Positions 15,241-23,906 are shown, counted from the first letter of the stretch. The stretch: 64,000 nucleotides of DNA from Paenibacillus sabinae T27 (GCF_000612505.1 NZ_CP004078.1:2579251-2643250); one strand, 5' to 3'. Made by a program: numbers and translations. The notes: generated by a model not told the origin, from the sequence alone.

Positions 15241-17685
15241 ATGATAAAATCATCACGTAAAAAACTGGTGCTTGTAGGCAATGGCATGGCGGGTGTGCGG
15301 GCAATCGAGCATCTGCTCAAGCTGGCTCCCGATACTTATGAAATAACGATCTTTGGCGCCGAGCCGCATCCGAACTACAATCGGATTATGCTGTCCTCCG
15401 TTTTGGCAGGGGGAACCGATTTATCCGAAATCGTTATTAACGATTATGAATGGTATAAGAATCATAATATCACTCTGTATACAGGACACAAAATCGAGAG
15501 TATCGATACGGAGAACAAAGTTGTCCGTTCCGACCTCGGGGTGGAGGCGGCTTATGACGAGCTGATTCTCGCTACCGGTTCTGATCCGTTTATGCTCCCG
15601 CTTCCGGGAGCGGACAAGGAGGGCGTTATCGCTTTCCGCGATATCAAAGACTGTCAAATCATGATGGAAACTGCAAAGTCCTATAAAAAAGCCGTTGTAA
15701 TCGGCGGAGGACTGCTTGGCCTGGAAGCGGCCCGTGGCCTGCTGCATCTGGGAATGGACGTCTCCGTTGTCCATATTTCCGAATATATAATGGAAAGGCA
15801 GCTCGACAGGGAAGCATCGGTCATGCTGCAGAAGGAGCTGGAAGCCCAGGGCATGAAGTTCCTGCTGACCAAGCAGTCGGAAGCCATTCTCGGCAAAAAG
15901 CGGGTCAAAAGCCTGCTCTTCGCGGACGGCAGCACGGCGGAAGCCGATCTGATCGTGATGGCGGTCGGAATCCGGCCCAATACCGCGCTTGCGAAAAAGA
16001 GCGGCATAACCGTTAACCGCGGTATTGTCGTCAACGACTATATGGAAACGAATATTCCGGGCGTTTATGCCATTGGGGAATGCGCGGAGCACCGGGGCAT
16101 CGCTTACGGTCTTGTCGCACCGCTGTATGAGCAGGGTGCCGTACTTGCCAAAAAGCTGGCAGGTGTCGAAACGCAAGGCTATGAAGGATCGGTCACCTCG
16201 ACCAAGCTTAAAGTGTCGGGCGTGGATGTATTCTCCGGTGGACAATACGAGGAGCCGGCCGGATCGCGGGCGCTCCGCTATCAGGATGAAATCGGCGGAG
16301 TATACAAGAAGCTCGTTATCCGTGAAGACAAGCTCATCGGCGCGGTGTTGTTCGGCGATACAGCGGACGGAGCGCAGCTGTTCTCTCTAATTAAGAGCGG
16401 CGAATCGATTCAGGGCAAAGAAAGAGCATTGCTGCTTGGCCTGCTGGATGACGCGGTGAAATCTTCTCCGACGGCCCGCCTCGAAGCAATGGCGGATGAT
16501 GAAATCATCTGCGGATGCAACGGCGTATCCAAGGGAGCCATCGCAGAAGCCATTACAAGCGGCGGCTGCACAAGTGTAGGGCAGATCAAGGCCTGCACGA
16601 AAGCGTCGGCTTCCTGCGGAGGCTGCAAGCCATTGGTAGAAGGGCTGCTGGAGCTGTATGCGGGCGATGCTGCGGTCAAGGTCAAGGAAGGCATTTGCGG
16701 CTGTACCACGCTTAGCCGGGACGAAATCGTTGCGGAAATCAAGCGAATGGAGCTCAAGAGTGTCAAGGAAGTCATGAATGTGCTGGAATGGAACAATGAG
16801 GAGGGCTGCTCGAAATGCCGTCCTTCCCTGAACTATTATCTCGGCATGCTGTGGCCGGAAGAATATGTGGATGAGAAAGAATCCCGGATCACGAATGAAC
16901 GCTTTCACGCAAACATTCAGAAGGACGGAACGTACTCCGTCGTTCCCCGGATCTACGGCGGCGTCACTTCCCCGGCTGAGCTGAAGAAGATTGCCGAGGT
17001 TGCAGAGAAATTCGACGTTCCGTTGGTGAAGTTCACGGGAGGCCAACGGCTTGACCTGCTCGGCATCAAAAAAGAGGACCTGCCGAAAATCTGGGAAGAG
17101 CTTGACATGCCTTCGGGACATGCATACGGCAAAACGCTGCGTACGGTCAAGACCTGCGTCGGATCGACCTTCTGCCGGTTTGGCACCCAGGACTCTATTG
17201 CGATGGGCATCCGTCTGGAGAAGGAATTTGAGCGGCTGAATACGCCGGCCAAGGTCAAGCTTGCCGTCTCCGGCTGTCCGCGAAACTGTGCGGAAGCGAC
17301 GATCAAGGATTTTGGCGTTGTCGCAATAGACGGAGGCTGGGAGCTGCATGTCGGCGGCAACGGCGGCGTGCATGTCCGGGCGACGGATCTGCTCTGCGTA
17401 GTGAAGACAGAGGATGAGGTTGTCGAGTGGGCAAGCGCGTTCCTTCAATATTACCGTGAAAATGCCGGCTGGAACGAAAGAACCTCGACTTGGGTGGAGC
17501 GTGTCGGGCTGGACAGCATCAAGAAGGCGCTTGAGGAAAGAGAAGAGCGGCTTGCGCTGCAGGAAAGAATCCAGACAGCGCTCAGCGTGACCACCGATCC
17601 GTGGAAGGAGATCGTATCTAACAAAAAGCTTCGCAAAAATTTCGAGCCGATCTCTCGGACCGAGACGGTATACCAGGAGGGCTAA
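15241..17685 (+). CDS. nasD: Assimilatory nitrite reductase [NAD(P)H], large subunit
   Basis: 814 residues from ATG 15241 behind GGAGAGGAGAG. It reduces nitrite to ammonium with six electrons from NAD(P)H in the cytosol. Domains: FAD/NAD(P)H reductase module (1-300; LVGNGMAGVRA, VIGGGLLGLEAA), BFD-like [2Fe-2S] region with CGC and CGGC cysteines (about 423-470), a further CGC/CxxC pair (about 490-540), and two sulfite/nitrite reductase repeats. The siroheme-[4Fe-4S] cysteines are in TCVGSTFC (about 637) and SGCPRNCAEA (about 677). Full length, intact. First gene of nasD-nasE-FNT relic-cobA, controlled by nitrogen box, promoter and ANTAR attenuator upstream. Confidence 0.96.
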   Translation: MIKSSRKKLVLVGNGMAGVRAIEHLLKLAPDTYEITIFGAEPHPNYNRIMLSSVLAGGTDLSEIVINDYEWYKNHNITLYTGHKIESIDTENKVVRSDLGVEAAYDELILATGSDPFMLPLPGADKEGVIAFRDIKDCQIMMETAKSYKKAVVIGGGLLGLEAARGLLHLGMDVSVVHISEYIMERQLDREASVMLQKELEAQGMKFLLTKQSEAILGKKRVKSLLFADGSTAEADLIVMAVGIRPNTALAKKSGITVNRGIVVNDYMETNIPGVYAIGECAEHRGIAYGLVAPLYEQGAVLAKKLAGVETQGYEGSVTSTKLKVSGVDVFSGGQYEEPAGSRALRYQDEIGGVYKKLVIREDKLIGAVLFGDTADGAQLFSLIKSGESIQGKERALLLGLLDDAVKSSPTARLEAMADDEIICGCNGVSKGAIAEAITSGGCTSVGQIKACTKASASCGGCKPLVEGLLELYAGDAAVKVKEGICGCTTLSRDEIVAEIKRMELKSVKEVMNVLEWNNEEGCSKCRPSLNYYLGMLWPEEYVDEKESRITNERFHANIQKDGTYSVVPRIYGGVTSPAELKKIAEVAEKFDVPLVKFTGGQRLDLLGIKKEDLPKIWEELDMPSGHAYGKTLRTVKTCVGSTFCRFGTQDSIAMGIRLEKEFERLNTPAKVKLAVSGCPRNCAEATIKDFGVVAIDGGWELHVGGNGGVHVRATDLLCVVKTEDEVVEWASAFLQYYRENAGWNERTSTWVERVGLDSIKKALEEREERLALQERIQTALSVTTDPWKEIVSNKKLRKNFEPISRTETVYQEG

Positions 17686-17690
17686 CGGAT

Positions 17691-18008
17691 ATGACGATGA
17701 CCAAAATGCATGTCGGCAATGTGTCGGAAATCGACCTTAAGGGATCGCGGACACTTAAAGTAAGAGATTTGGAAATTGCCTTGTTCCGTCTGTCGAACGG
17801 GGAAGTGCTGGCTGTGGAGAACAAGTGCCCGCATAAAGGGGGCACGTTATCGGAAGGAATAGTCTGCGGCGACAAGGTCCACTGTCCGCTGCATGACTGG
17901 CGTATTGACCTTCATACGGGAAAAGTGCAGGAGCCTGACACGGGATGCGTTCCCACGTTTGAAGTTGAGGTTGACCCGGCAACTGGCGCCATTTATCTGA
18001 CAGTCTAA
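17691..18008 (+). CDS. nasE: Nitrite reductase small subunit (Rieske-type)
   Basis: 105 residues; ATG 17691 follows GGAGG (17676-17680), 6 bases after nasD ends. A single Rieske ferredoxin fold with both ligand pairs, CPHKGG and CPLHDW, so unlike many NirD proteins it should carry a [2Fe-2S] cluster, as in Bacillus NasE. It partners NasD in NAD(P)H-dependent nitrite reduction. Confidence 0.94.
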   Translation: MTMTKMHVGNVSEIDLKGSRTLKVRDLEIALFRLSNGEVLAVENKCPHKGGTLSEGIVCGDKVHCPLHDWRIDLHTGKVQEPDTGCVPTFEVEVDPATGAIYLTV

Positions 18009-18073
18009 AGGCCGGCAAGTTTCGGTCTCGGGGGATAGATTTCGAAGTCTGGTTAGAAAGGGGGCAGCACATC

Positions 18074-18283
18074 ATGGATTACGTAAAACCCGGTGAAGTT
18101 CAGCAGTCAATGATTGATGCAGAGAAGACTAAAGCGGAGCTGACCATTTCTCAGTTGGTGACACGCGGTGTGTTGGGTGGAGCCATACTGGCCTCTGCCA
18201 CCACCCTGTCTAATACTGCAGCGGCACAGACGAAAATTCCGGTTGCAAGCGCGCTTGTTATTCCGGTGGGGAAAAGCTTATGA
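18074..18283 (+). pseudogene. Formate/nitrite transporter (FNT family), truncated to N-terminal 69 residues
   Basis: Good ribosome site (AAAGGGGGC) and ATG 18074. The product MDYVKPGEVQQSMIDAEKTK and the following LVTRGVLGGAILASATTL match the start of FNT channels (NirC/YwcJ), up to about transmembrane helix 2 (ALVIPVG), where it ends KSL-stop. FNT proteins need about 250-280 residues and six helices; the remaining 200 are gone without a trace, and the stop overlaps the ATG of cobA by four bases. This is a clean internal deletion inside the operon that fused the FNT start to the region before cobA. The peptide cannot be a channel, but its translation may still couple to cobA. Confidence 0.78.
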
Positions 18284-19053
18284 AGAGCGGACGTATATCC
18301 ATCGTCGGGGCGGGGCCGGGAGATCCGGAATTGATCACGTTGAAGGCTGTGCGCCGCATCCGGGAAGCGGATGTCGTGCTGTACGACAGGCTAGTGTCGA
18401 AGGAGCTGCTCGATTATGCAAAACCCGATGCGCGCTTGATCTACTGCGGTAAAGCGCCGGGCCAGCACACCATGACCCAGGAACAAATTGAGCATGAGAT
18501 GATTAATCATGCCCGTCAAGGTTCCAAGGTTGTCAGGCTGAAGGGTGGCGATCCTTACGTGTTCGGCAGAGGCGGCGAGGAAGCGCTGGCCGCCGCTAAG
18601 GCCGGTATCGTCTGGGAAGTCGTTCCCGGTATTACTTCTGCTATCGGCGCCGCCGCAGCCGCCGGCATCCCGCTAACGCACCGCGGTGTCGCCGCTTCCT
18701 TTGCCGTCATCACCGCCAGCCGGTGCGGCGATCCGGAGGCTCAGCTTGACTGGGAGCATCTTGCTCGCGGCGTGGATACAATAGCCGTATATATGGGAGT
18801 TGGCCGCCTGAGACAAATCCGGGAGGAGCTCCTTCGCCATGGCAAATCGGGATCGACGCCGGTGGCGCTGATTGAGAACGGAACAACGAGCCGGCAGCGG
18901 ACGGCGGTCGGGACACTGGACAATATGGAACAACTGGCTTCTGCGCTCGAGATTGGCAATCCGGCGATGATCATCATCGGGGAGGTTGTCAAAGTGAAAG
19001 AGGTGCTGATGAAGCTGGAATCGGCCCCCGATCATCAATCGATCAACTTTTAG
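18280..19053 (+). CDS. cobA: Uroporphyrinogen-III C-methyltransferase
   Basis: 257 residues; ATG 18280 overlaps the FNT-relic stop, with GTGGGG nearby. It adds two methyl groups to uroporphyrinogen III to make precorrin-2, the first step to siroheme, the cofactor of NasD. Family motifs: VGAGPGDPELITLKA, YDRLVS, RLKGGDPYVFGRGGEE, VVPGITSA and the Met-Gly of YMGV. Single-domain SUMT, without the HemD or Met8 fusions, equivalent to NasF in Bacillus. Last gene of the operon, followed by a strong terminator. Dehydrogenase/chelatase for the later siroheme steps must be elsewhere. Confidence 0.94.
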   Translation: MKSGRISIVGAGPGDPELITLKAVRRIREADVVLYDRLVSKELLDYAKPDARLIYCGKAPGQHTMTQEQIEHEMINHARQGSKVVRLKGGDPYVFGRGGEEALAAAKAGIVWEVVPGITSAIGAAAAAGIPLTHRGVAASFAVITASRCGDPEAQLDWEHLARGVDTIAVYMGVGRLRQIREELLRHGKSGSTPVALIENGTTSRQRTAVGTLDNMEQLASALEIGNPAMIIIGEVVKVKEVLMKLESAPDHQSINF

Positions 19054-19080
19054 TTTCGATTCAGATTCATTTTAGCGGCT

Positions 19081-19107
19081 GGGGGTTAATTTAGAATCAT
19101 AACCCCC
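19081..19107 (+). other. Hairpin downstream of cobA
   Basis: GGGGGTTA and TAACCCCC form an eight-pair stem with a loop of about 11 bases, no T-run directly after it. It stands 15 bases before the true terminator. Confidence 0.45.
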
Positions 19108-19122
19108 TTATAATACAGGATT

Positions 19123-19157
19123 GACCCCGCCGGTAGGCGGGGTCCTTTTTTATTTTT
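19123..19157 (+). terminator. Terminator of the nas operon
   Basis: GACCCCGCC-GGTA-GGCGGGGTC followed by CTTTTTTATTTTT; a nine-pair GC-rich stem. Confidence 0.92.
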
Positions 19158-19161
19158 CACA

Positions 19162-19929
19162 TTAATTGACTTTAATGTATCGCTCCGCGAACTGATCCCT
19201 GTATTCTTTATTGAAGTAAGGACCGCTGATTTGCTCGGCCCACTGCTCGTCAGTTTCGATGCCATCCAAATCGGTATTGAAAAACTTCTCCACAGAACCT
19301 TTGGTCAGGGAGACCGAATAGGTCTTGCCGCTGAACGGCAGGGAAATGTCAATAGATGCCGTACCCGGGAATTGGCGGAACAACTGGACCGGTGCTTCCA
19401 TAAGAATTTTGTTAATGGCATCGCGGGAGCTGAAATATTCATTATAATCCGCTTTGGTCTTCTGCGTGCCGGGGTTGGCTTGTGCGAACTCCGCGAAGCT
19501 TCCGAAGTAATGGATTTCAATATTATCCGTTCCGACCGCAACATCTCTTATATAAGGAGAGCCCTTCAACTGCCGTGAGTAGGCCAGCACATCTGATTTC
19601 GGCAAAGGGACCTGATCCGCTGGAGAGGTTTGGCCGGGATATGCCGAAGGCGGGGGGGTTACCGGCTGTGTGTCCGCCGAAGGCGTTACGTCTGGTGGCG
19701 ATGACGCCGGATTTGCCGCAGAAGCCCCGGGGGCTACCGTCGCTGAAGGTGTGGGAGCCGTTACCTGCGATGGCAATTGCGTGCCTGCAGCCGCCGGCGG
19801 AGAGGGTGAAGGAGGGCTGTCCTGTGCTTGCTCTTGCCGCTGTTTTATCGCGGCTGCAATGGCAATCCCCAATACAATAACGACGATAATAACCCAAAAC
19901 CGCCATTCGGTATAGATGGGCTTTCTCAT
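19162..19929 (-). CDS. Membrane-anchored hypothetical protein with Pro/Ser/Ala-rich linker
   Basis: 255 residues; ATG 19929 behind GGGAGG. One N-terminal transmembrane helix (about 10-28, FWVIIVVIVLGIAIAAAI), then about 85 residues of low-complexity Pro, Ala, Ser and Thr, then a folded-looking domain of about 145 residues (from KSDVLAYSRQLKG to the end) with no motif I know. Topology suggests the C-terminal domain is outside the cell on a flexible tether. Monocistronic. No function assigned. Confidence 0.75.
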   Translation of the reverse strand: MRKPIYTEWRFWVIIVVIVLGIAIAAAIKQRQEQAQDSPPSPSPPAAAGTQLPSQVTAPTPSATVAPGASAANPASSPPDVTPSADTQPVTPPPSAYPGQTSPADQVPLPKSDVLAYSRQLKGSPYIRDVAVGTDNIEIHYFGSFAEFAQANPGTQKTKADYNEYFSSRDAINKILMEAPVQLFRQFPGTASIDISLPFSGKTYSVSLTKGSVEKFFNTDLDGIETDEQWAEQISGPYFNKEYRDQFAERYIKVN

Positions 19930-20079
19930 AATTAGTTCCTCCCAGGCTCTGATTTTGATTGATATCTTAAGTGTAGCAGAATGGGCGTTAGAGGTTAAAT
20001 GGAGCGAAGGATAGATATTTCAAGCGCTTACAAATAATCTGTGAAATGCTATACTTATATTAAGAAGGGAGGTTGTACT

Positions 20080-20700
20080 GTGGAACAATCAATCTACTGG
20101 ATCGGCGGCTCAGCATGTGCTGGAAAAAGCACCATAGCCAAGCGGTACGCGGAGAAGCACGGTTTGGCTTTATATTCCTGCGATGAGCATCTGGATCGTC
20201 ACTTACAGAACATATCCACTTCAAATCAGCCTGCCATGTACAAGATTTCGAGGATGACTTATAATGAAGCCTTTTATATTAGAAGTGTTCAGGAACAGTT
20301 AAAAGAGTATATCGAGTTTTTTAAAGAAGATTTTTCATTCGTCTTGCGTGATCTTGAGGAAAGGAGCCATCAGCCCATTATTGTCGAGGGCAATCAGCTG
20401 CTGCCAGCCTTGGTTGCTCCTTGCCTGAAATCCATGCATAAAGCCATCTGGCTGATCCCTACCGAACCTTTTCAGCGTCATCATTACCGTAAGCGGGAGT
20501 GGATAGAGGAAATACTGGACTGCACAGATGATCCGGTTGTAGCTTTTGACAAATGGATGATCAGGGATGCCGGATTTGCCGCTTTTGTCGAACATGAAGC
20601 CCGAGAACTTAATCTTGATGTATTAAAAATAGACGGGAGCAAAAATTTACAGCAGATCTACAATGAGGTCGAGGAATTTTTTAACCAAAAAGAGCATTAA
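20080..20700 (+). CDS. P-loop nucleoside/shikimate-kinase-like protein
   Basis: 206 residues from GTG 20080, set by GGGAGG just upstream; the in-frame ATG at 20041 has no site. Walker A is GGSACAGKST at residues 8-17; a second strand ends IIVEGNQLLP (Walker B-like), and a lid-like Arg/Lys region is HHYRKREW. Size and layout suggest a small-molecule or nucleoside kinase of the AAA_33/AAA_18 type. The stop codon overlaps that of the converging yedK gene. Substrate unknown. Confidence 0.7.
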   Translation: MEQSIYWIGGSACAGKSTIAKRYAEKHGLALYSCDEHLDRHLQNISTSNQPAMYKISRMTYNEAFYIRSVQEQLKEYIEFFKEDFSFVLRDLEERSHQPIIVEGNQLLPALVAPCLKSMHKAIWLIPTEPFQRHHYRKREWIEEILDCTDDPVVAFDKWMIRDAGFAAFVEHEARELNLDVLKIDGSKNLQQIYNEVEEFFNQKEH

Positions 20701-21365
20701 GCCTCCTCCAGCAATTCTTTCGAATCGTTGCGGACATTGCCGACCTTCGGAGAGACGGGGTAGGCCCGCATTTTGGAAGCGTCATATGGCTTCATCAGCT
20801 GGGCCAGACTGTTCGCATCTTGATTGCTTCGCTCAAGCCAGCTAGCCTCATCTTCCCGTCGAAGAATGACCGGCATCCGGTTATGAATTTCCGCCACTAA
20901 TACATTGGGCTCCGTGGTGATGATGGAACAGGTGCCCAGCTTTGCGCCATCCGTATTCACCCATATATCATAAATCCCCGCCAGTGAAAAAATACCGCCG
21001 TCACGCATCACAATCCGCATAGGCTGCTTGCTTCCGCCCTGATTCTTCCATTCGTAAAATCCGTCTGCCGGAATAATGCAGCGCCGCGAGGACAGTAGCT
21101 TTTTAAATGAGGGCTTGTCCCGCAGCGTCTCGGCCCGGATATTGATCATTTTGCTTCCGGATCTGTCGTCCGCTGCCCATGCAGGAACAAGCCCCCAGCG
21201 CAGCTGGCCGATCCGGTTCCCGGCTCCGGTGCCGATAACGGCGGGGATATATTGCATGGGCGCGGCATTATATTTTGGAGCATAATGTTTGATGGTGACG
21301 TCTTCGGTGTAATATTTCAGCATAAGCTCTTCCAATAAGACGGTTATCGTGTAACGGCCGCACAT
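20697..21365 (-). CDS. SOS response-associated peptidase (HMCES/YedK family)
   Basis: 222 residues from ATG 21365, so that Cys2 becomes the N-terminal residue (MCGRYT) after Met removal, as the chemistry needs. The protein crosslinks to abasic sites in single-stranded DNA through a thiazolidine with Cys2 and shields them. Other conserved elements: YNAAP, RWGLVPAWA, NIRAET, RRCIIPADGFYEW (with the active Glu) and IHNRMPVIL (His). Length normal (about 220). It overlaps the end of the kinase gene by four bases, tail to tail. Confidence 0.95.
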   Translation of the reverse strand: MCGRYTITVLLEELMLKYYTEDVTIKHYAPKYNAAPMQYIPAVIGTGAGNRIGQLRWGLVPAWAADDRSGSKMINIRAETLRDKPSFKKLLSSRRCIIPADGFYEWKNQGGSKQPMRIVMRDGGIFSLAGIYDIWVNTDGAKLGTCSIITTEPNVLVAEIHNRMPVILRREDEASWLERSNQDANSLAQLMKPYDASKMRAYPVSPKVGNVRNDSKELLEEA

Positions 21366-21580
21366 GCTAAGACACCCCCTCAGTTTGTCATCTATGATAA
21401 AACAAGCCTGCGCCTTAATCAACCGGAGCTGCTCAATCATGCGGAAGTCGGTTCCTATTTTTATATGCGAGTGTAACATTTATTACATAATAATAGTTAT
21501 AAAAACAGTATAATTATTGTAAGCAAGGCTAATACCATGGGCTGTATTCGGGCGAAACGGCTCAAACAGGAGGGTAATGT

Positions 21581-21787
21581 ATGGAGCAAATCGTTCAGCT
21601 GAAGGAAGAAATCAAGCAATTGAACAGTGAGGCGGTCAGCCTGCAGAACCAGCTTCACGATCTGGCGGAGAGCCTGCCGCTGAATCTGGAACAACTCCCC
21701 GGATTGGCTCAACAAACCTTCGAGACCTTTTCTGCGCTGGCAGCCAAGAGACAGGAACTGAAGAGTCTGAAATCGCAGCAAGTTTGA
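21581..21787 (+). CDS. Small helical protein resembling the Rop-like/CCE_0567 family
   Basis: 68 residues; ATG 21581 behind CAGGAGGG. Two helices: a first coiled one (MEQIVQLKEEIKQLN) with the core LHDLAESLP, then a second (LPGLAQQTFETFSALAAKRQELK). The central LHDLAExLP and the following LAxxTFE resemble the small CCE_0567/Rop-like proteins often found in nitrogenase clusters, where a His-containing site can bind metal. No nif gene is near here. The match is by eye and moderate. Confidence 0.6.
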   Translation: MEQIVQLKEEIKQLNSEAVSLQNQLHDLAESLPLNLEQLPGLAQQTFETFSALAAKRQELKSLKSQQV

Positions 21788-21828
21788 GTTTGCAATAATC
21801 AAAAGTGGTTGATTGGGGCGCTGCTCCG

Positions 21829-21880
21829 AATGGGACCTATCCGGTGACCGTAAAGGTTGCAAGGAGAGGTCCCATTTTCT
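21829..21880 (+). terminator. Terminator-like hairpin
   Basis: AATGGGACCT pairs with AGGTCCCATT across a 28-base loop, followed by TTCTTC. Stem is strong, T-tract weak. Confidence 0.6.
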
Positions 21881-21965
21881 TCTGCCGGATCGCAATTTGG
21901 GGCTAAAGCAGGCACAAAATAAGGATTCCGCCTATATACTGTTGAAAAAAGAAGGAGTCAGCCCA

Positions 21966-22569
21966 ATGAATGTTTATTTCCCGATTTATCACCATTACGC
22001 TACCGGCAGCCCCATCAAATGGAATGGACCCCATCGAAAGTAGAGTTGAACAGGAAGCTCAGAACTTTGTGGGAGCAGCATGCGTTCTGGACCCGGTTAA
22101 CGGTCAACAGTATCGTCGACGGCCTTAAGGATGAAAAAGAAACAACGGAAAGGCTTCTCCGGAATCCCGACGATTTTGCGGCTGTTCTAGCCCCACTGTA
22201 TGGTCCGGCTGTCGCGGCCGAATTTGCCAAATTATTGCGGGGGCATCTCACGATCGCAGCAGAGCTCGTCAAGGCTTTGAAAGCGGGGAACTCCAAAGCG
22301 GCAGCGGACGCCCAGAAACGGTGGTATGAAAATGCGGATGCTATCGCTAAGTTTTAAGCCGAATCAATCCCCATTGGTCCGAGGCAGAATGGCGCCGCAT
22401 GCTTCATGAGCATTTGAGGCTGCTCAGCAATGAGGTTGCTACGCGTATTGCGGGCAATTATGCGGAGAACGTCGCATCAAGTGACCGGATCGAAGCCCAG
22501 GCGCTTGAGATGGCCGACGTCATGACTCGCGGTATCGTCCAACAGTTTCCTTCATCTTTTCTTCGCTGA
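21966..22569 (+). pseudogene. Conserved hypothetical gene with two frameshifts
   Basis: AAGGAG precedes ATG 21966, which reads MNVYFPIYHHYATGSPIKW and then stops; a second frame takes over at 22019 (MEWTPSKVELNRKLRTLWEQ to ADAIAKF, stop 22355), and a third from 22357 (INPHWSEAEWRRMLHEHLRL to the stop 22567-22569). The three pieces join into one protein-like sequence of about 200 residues, helical, as in a hypothetical family I recall from Paenibacillus (WEQH-FWTRLTVNSIV). Two single-base shifts explain it. The middle piece alone (112 residues) might still be expressed. No function known. Confidence 0.6.
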
Positions 22570-22671
22570 TTCACGGCTTTAATCCCTTACCGAGATTTTA
22601 TTCATTTACAGAATGTACCAGTTGATTTACACTATTTTTTGAAGCTGCATTACAAGGAGATGAGACATTTG

Positions 22672-22887
22672 ATGGCACAACCAGGGATATTTTATGGCGG
22701 TGGATTGGCTATAGCTCCATTTTTCTTCTTTTTTTGGCTGATTTCAGCAGGGCTTGGGATTTACGCCTTTGTCCTGTTTGTCAAGCTTGCCCGTCGTGGA
22801 ATTGAAGCGTTGGACTTATACATTTATACGAAAAATCGTGAAATTCGTGATGGTTATGAAACATACAAACCGGAGGACCGAGTTTAG
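22672..22887 (+). CDS. Small membrane protein, hypothetical
   Basis: 71 residues from ATG 22672 (TTG 22669 is the alternative; AAGGAG lies 9-14 bases upstream). One strongly hydrophobic segment (about 13-37, IAPFFFFFWLISAGLGIYAFVLF), then a basic amphipathic tail (KLARRGIEALDLYIYTKNR). Followed by its own terminator. No family recognised. Confidence 0.6.
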   Translation: MAQPGIFYGGGLAIAPFFFFFWLISAGLGIYAFVLFVKLARRGIEALDLYIYTKNREIRDGYETYKPEDRV

Positions 22888-22900
22888 AAAAATAAGCAAA

Positions 22901-22935
22901 GACCCCGTCAGCCGTCAGGCCGGCGGGGTTGTTTT
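22901..22935 (+). terminator. Intrinsic terminator
   Basis: ACCCCGTCAGCC-GTCA-GGCCGGCGGGGT with TTGTTTTG after it. Confidence 0.8.
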
Positions 22936-22980
22936 GCATTTCAGCATTACCTATCGTACGGAAGGGCTGGTGCTTTCTGT

Positions 22981-23100
22981 TCAGGATGAAGATGGAGCGC
23001 CGGTTAAGTCCTCGATATCTGTAGATCCATAGACAAGCAAAGCGATAACTATGATCAATAGAATATTTCCGGCAAAACTTTCTCCGTCGAAGCAGCTCAT
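22981..23100 (-). CDS. Small single-helix membrane protein (39 residues)
   Basis: ATG 23100 follows GGCGGGGGAAC. The product starts MSCFDGESFAGN and has one helix (ILLIIVIALLVYG), then an acidic-polar tail. It begins 30 bases after the stop of the 102-residue gene and is probably in the same transcript. The look is of the tiny membrane proteins common in Bacillales spores. No family assigned. Confidence 0.5.
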   Translation of the reverse strand: MSCFDGESFAGNILLIIVIALLVYGSTDIEDLTGAPSSS

Positions 23101-23130
23101 TTCCGTTCCCCCGCCTTCTTTTCCTGAAAA

Positions 23131-23439
23131 TTATTTGCTGTTCCCGGTTTTCTTCTTTAAAGCTTCCATCAGATCGTTTAAGGTTAAGCCGCCGTTATCA
23201 TTCATGAAGTTAACCAGCTTTTCAACGTTGCTGTCGCTGATATCACTTAATTTTTTGTATTTGCCCACCAGGCTGATGACCAGGGAAGCATCAGTGAACA
23301 GCTGAACGGAATCGACTTTAAGTTTGCCGGTTAACAAAAGCGCGGCCACCGCTAATTCAAGCCCTTTGTTTTCCTTGATCAAGGAAGCAGGGGTTTTCTT
23401 TTTGGAGTTTGAGTTATTGCGTTTTCCGAGAGGAGCCAA
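23131..23439 (-). CDS. Hypothetical protein, basic head and helical tail
   Basis: 102 residues from TTG 23439, supported by GGAGG and AAGGGAG upstream; the 23499 start has no site. The first 25 residues are basic and Asn/Ser/Lys-rich (GKRNNSNSKKKTP); the rest is helical with LELAVAALLLTGKLK and ends in a Lys-rich run. No membrane span is certain. Leads a two-gene unit with the 39-residue membrane protein. Function unknown. Confidence 0.6.
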   Translation of the reverse strand: MAPLGKRNNSNSKKKTPASLIKENKGLELAVAALLLTGKLKVDSVQLFTDASLVISLVGKYKKLSDISDSNVEKLVNFMNDNGGLTLNDLMEALKKKTGNSK

Positions 23440-23577
23440 GATTCTCCCTTCCTCCCTGTGCTGAACTTGAGAAGGATTTCGGTATTTCTTCTGTACCACA
23501 CTTTATGCTTGCTCAAAGCTTTTGGTTAATAGATAGAATTCCTGATAGGTAACTTGCGGGGGAGGGGGGGATAGTTT

Positions 23578-23793
23578 TTGCGGCGAGCTAAGGTTGCTGG
23601 ATTATACAAAAAAATCGGGCCCCGTCTCGCGACGAGGCCCTTCATGGGAGAGGAGAAACCGGACGAAGAGCTTATGGGGAAGCGTAAGCTTGCTCCGCGG
23701 TTGTCTTCGACATTTTGTGATGTCGATAATTACAGGATGACCCCGGATAACCGGTTTTATACATCTGACCCTAAATTTTATCCGCCGCCTTAG
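23578..23793 (+). CDS. Doubtful small ORF (71 residues)
   Basis: TTG 23578 is 7 bases after a G-rich site (GGGAGGGGGGG). The product is basic, then ends with DNYRMTPDNRFYTSDPKFYPPP. The frame runs through a GGGCC hairpin. The tail looks protein-like, but no family is recognised and codon use is plain. May be real. Confidence 0.3.
   Translation: MRRAKVAGLYKKIGPRLATRPFMGEEKPDEELMGKRKLAPRLSSTFCDVDNYRMTPDNRFYTSDPKFYPPP
23608..23640 (-). terminator. Terminator-like hairpin read on the minus strand
   Basis: GGGCC....GGCCC with an inner TCGCGA core, followed on the minus strand by GATTTTTTTG. No minus-strand gene lies just upstream of it, so the transcript it would stop is unclear. Confidence 0.4.
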
Positions 23794-23906
23794 GTGACGG
23801 GGTGTGACAAACTTTTTTATTTAGAGGCGGGAATGTGGTACGATAGGCGTGAAATTATGCCGCTAACGGCGTAATAAATAGATATACAGAGCAGGTGAAG
23901 CAAGCA

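Noticed and set aside
21472..21487. TnrA-like palindrome TGTAACATTTATTACA
   Set aside because: The spacer is 6 and not 7 bases, and the flanking genes (yedK, a small helical protein) are not nitrogen genes as far as can be seen.
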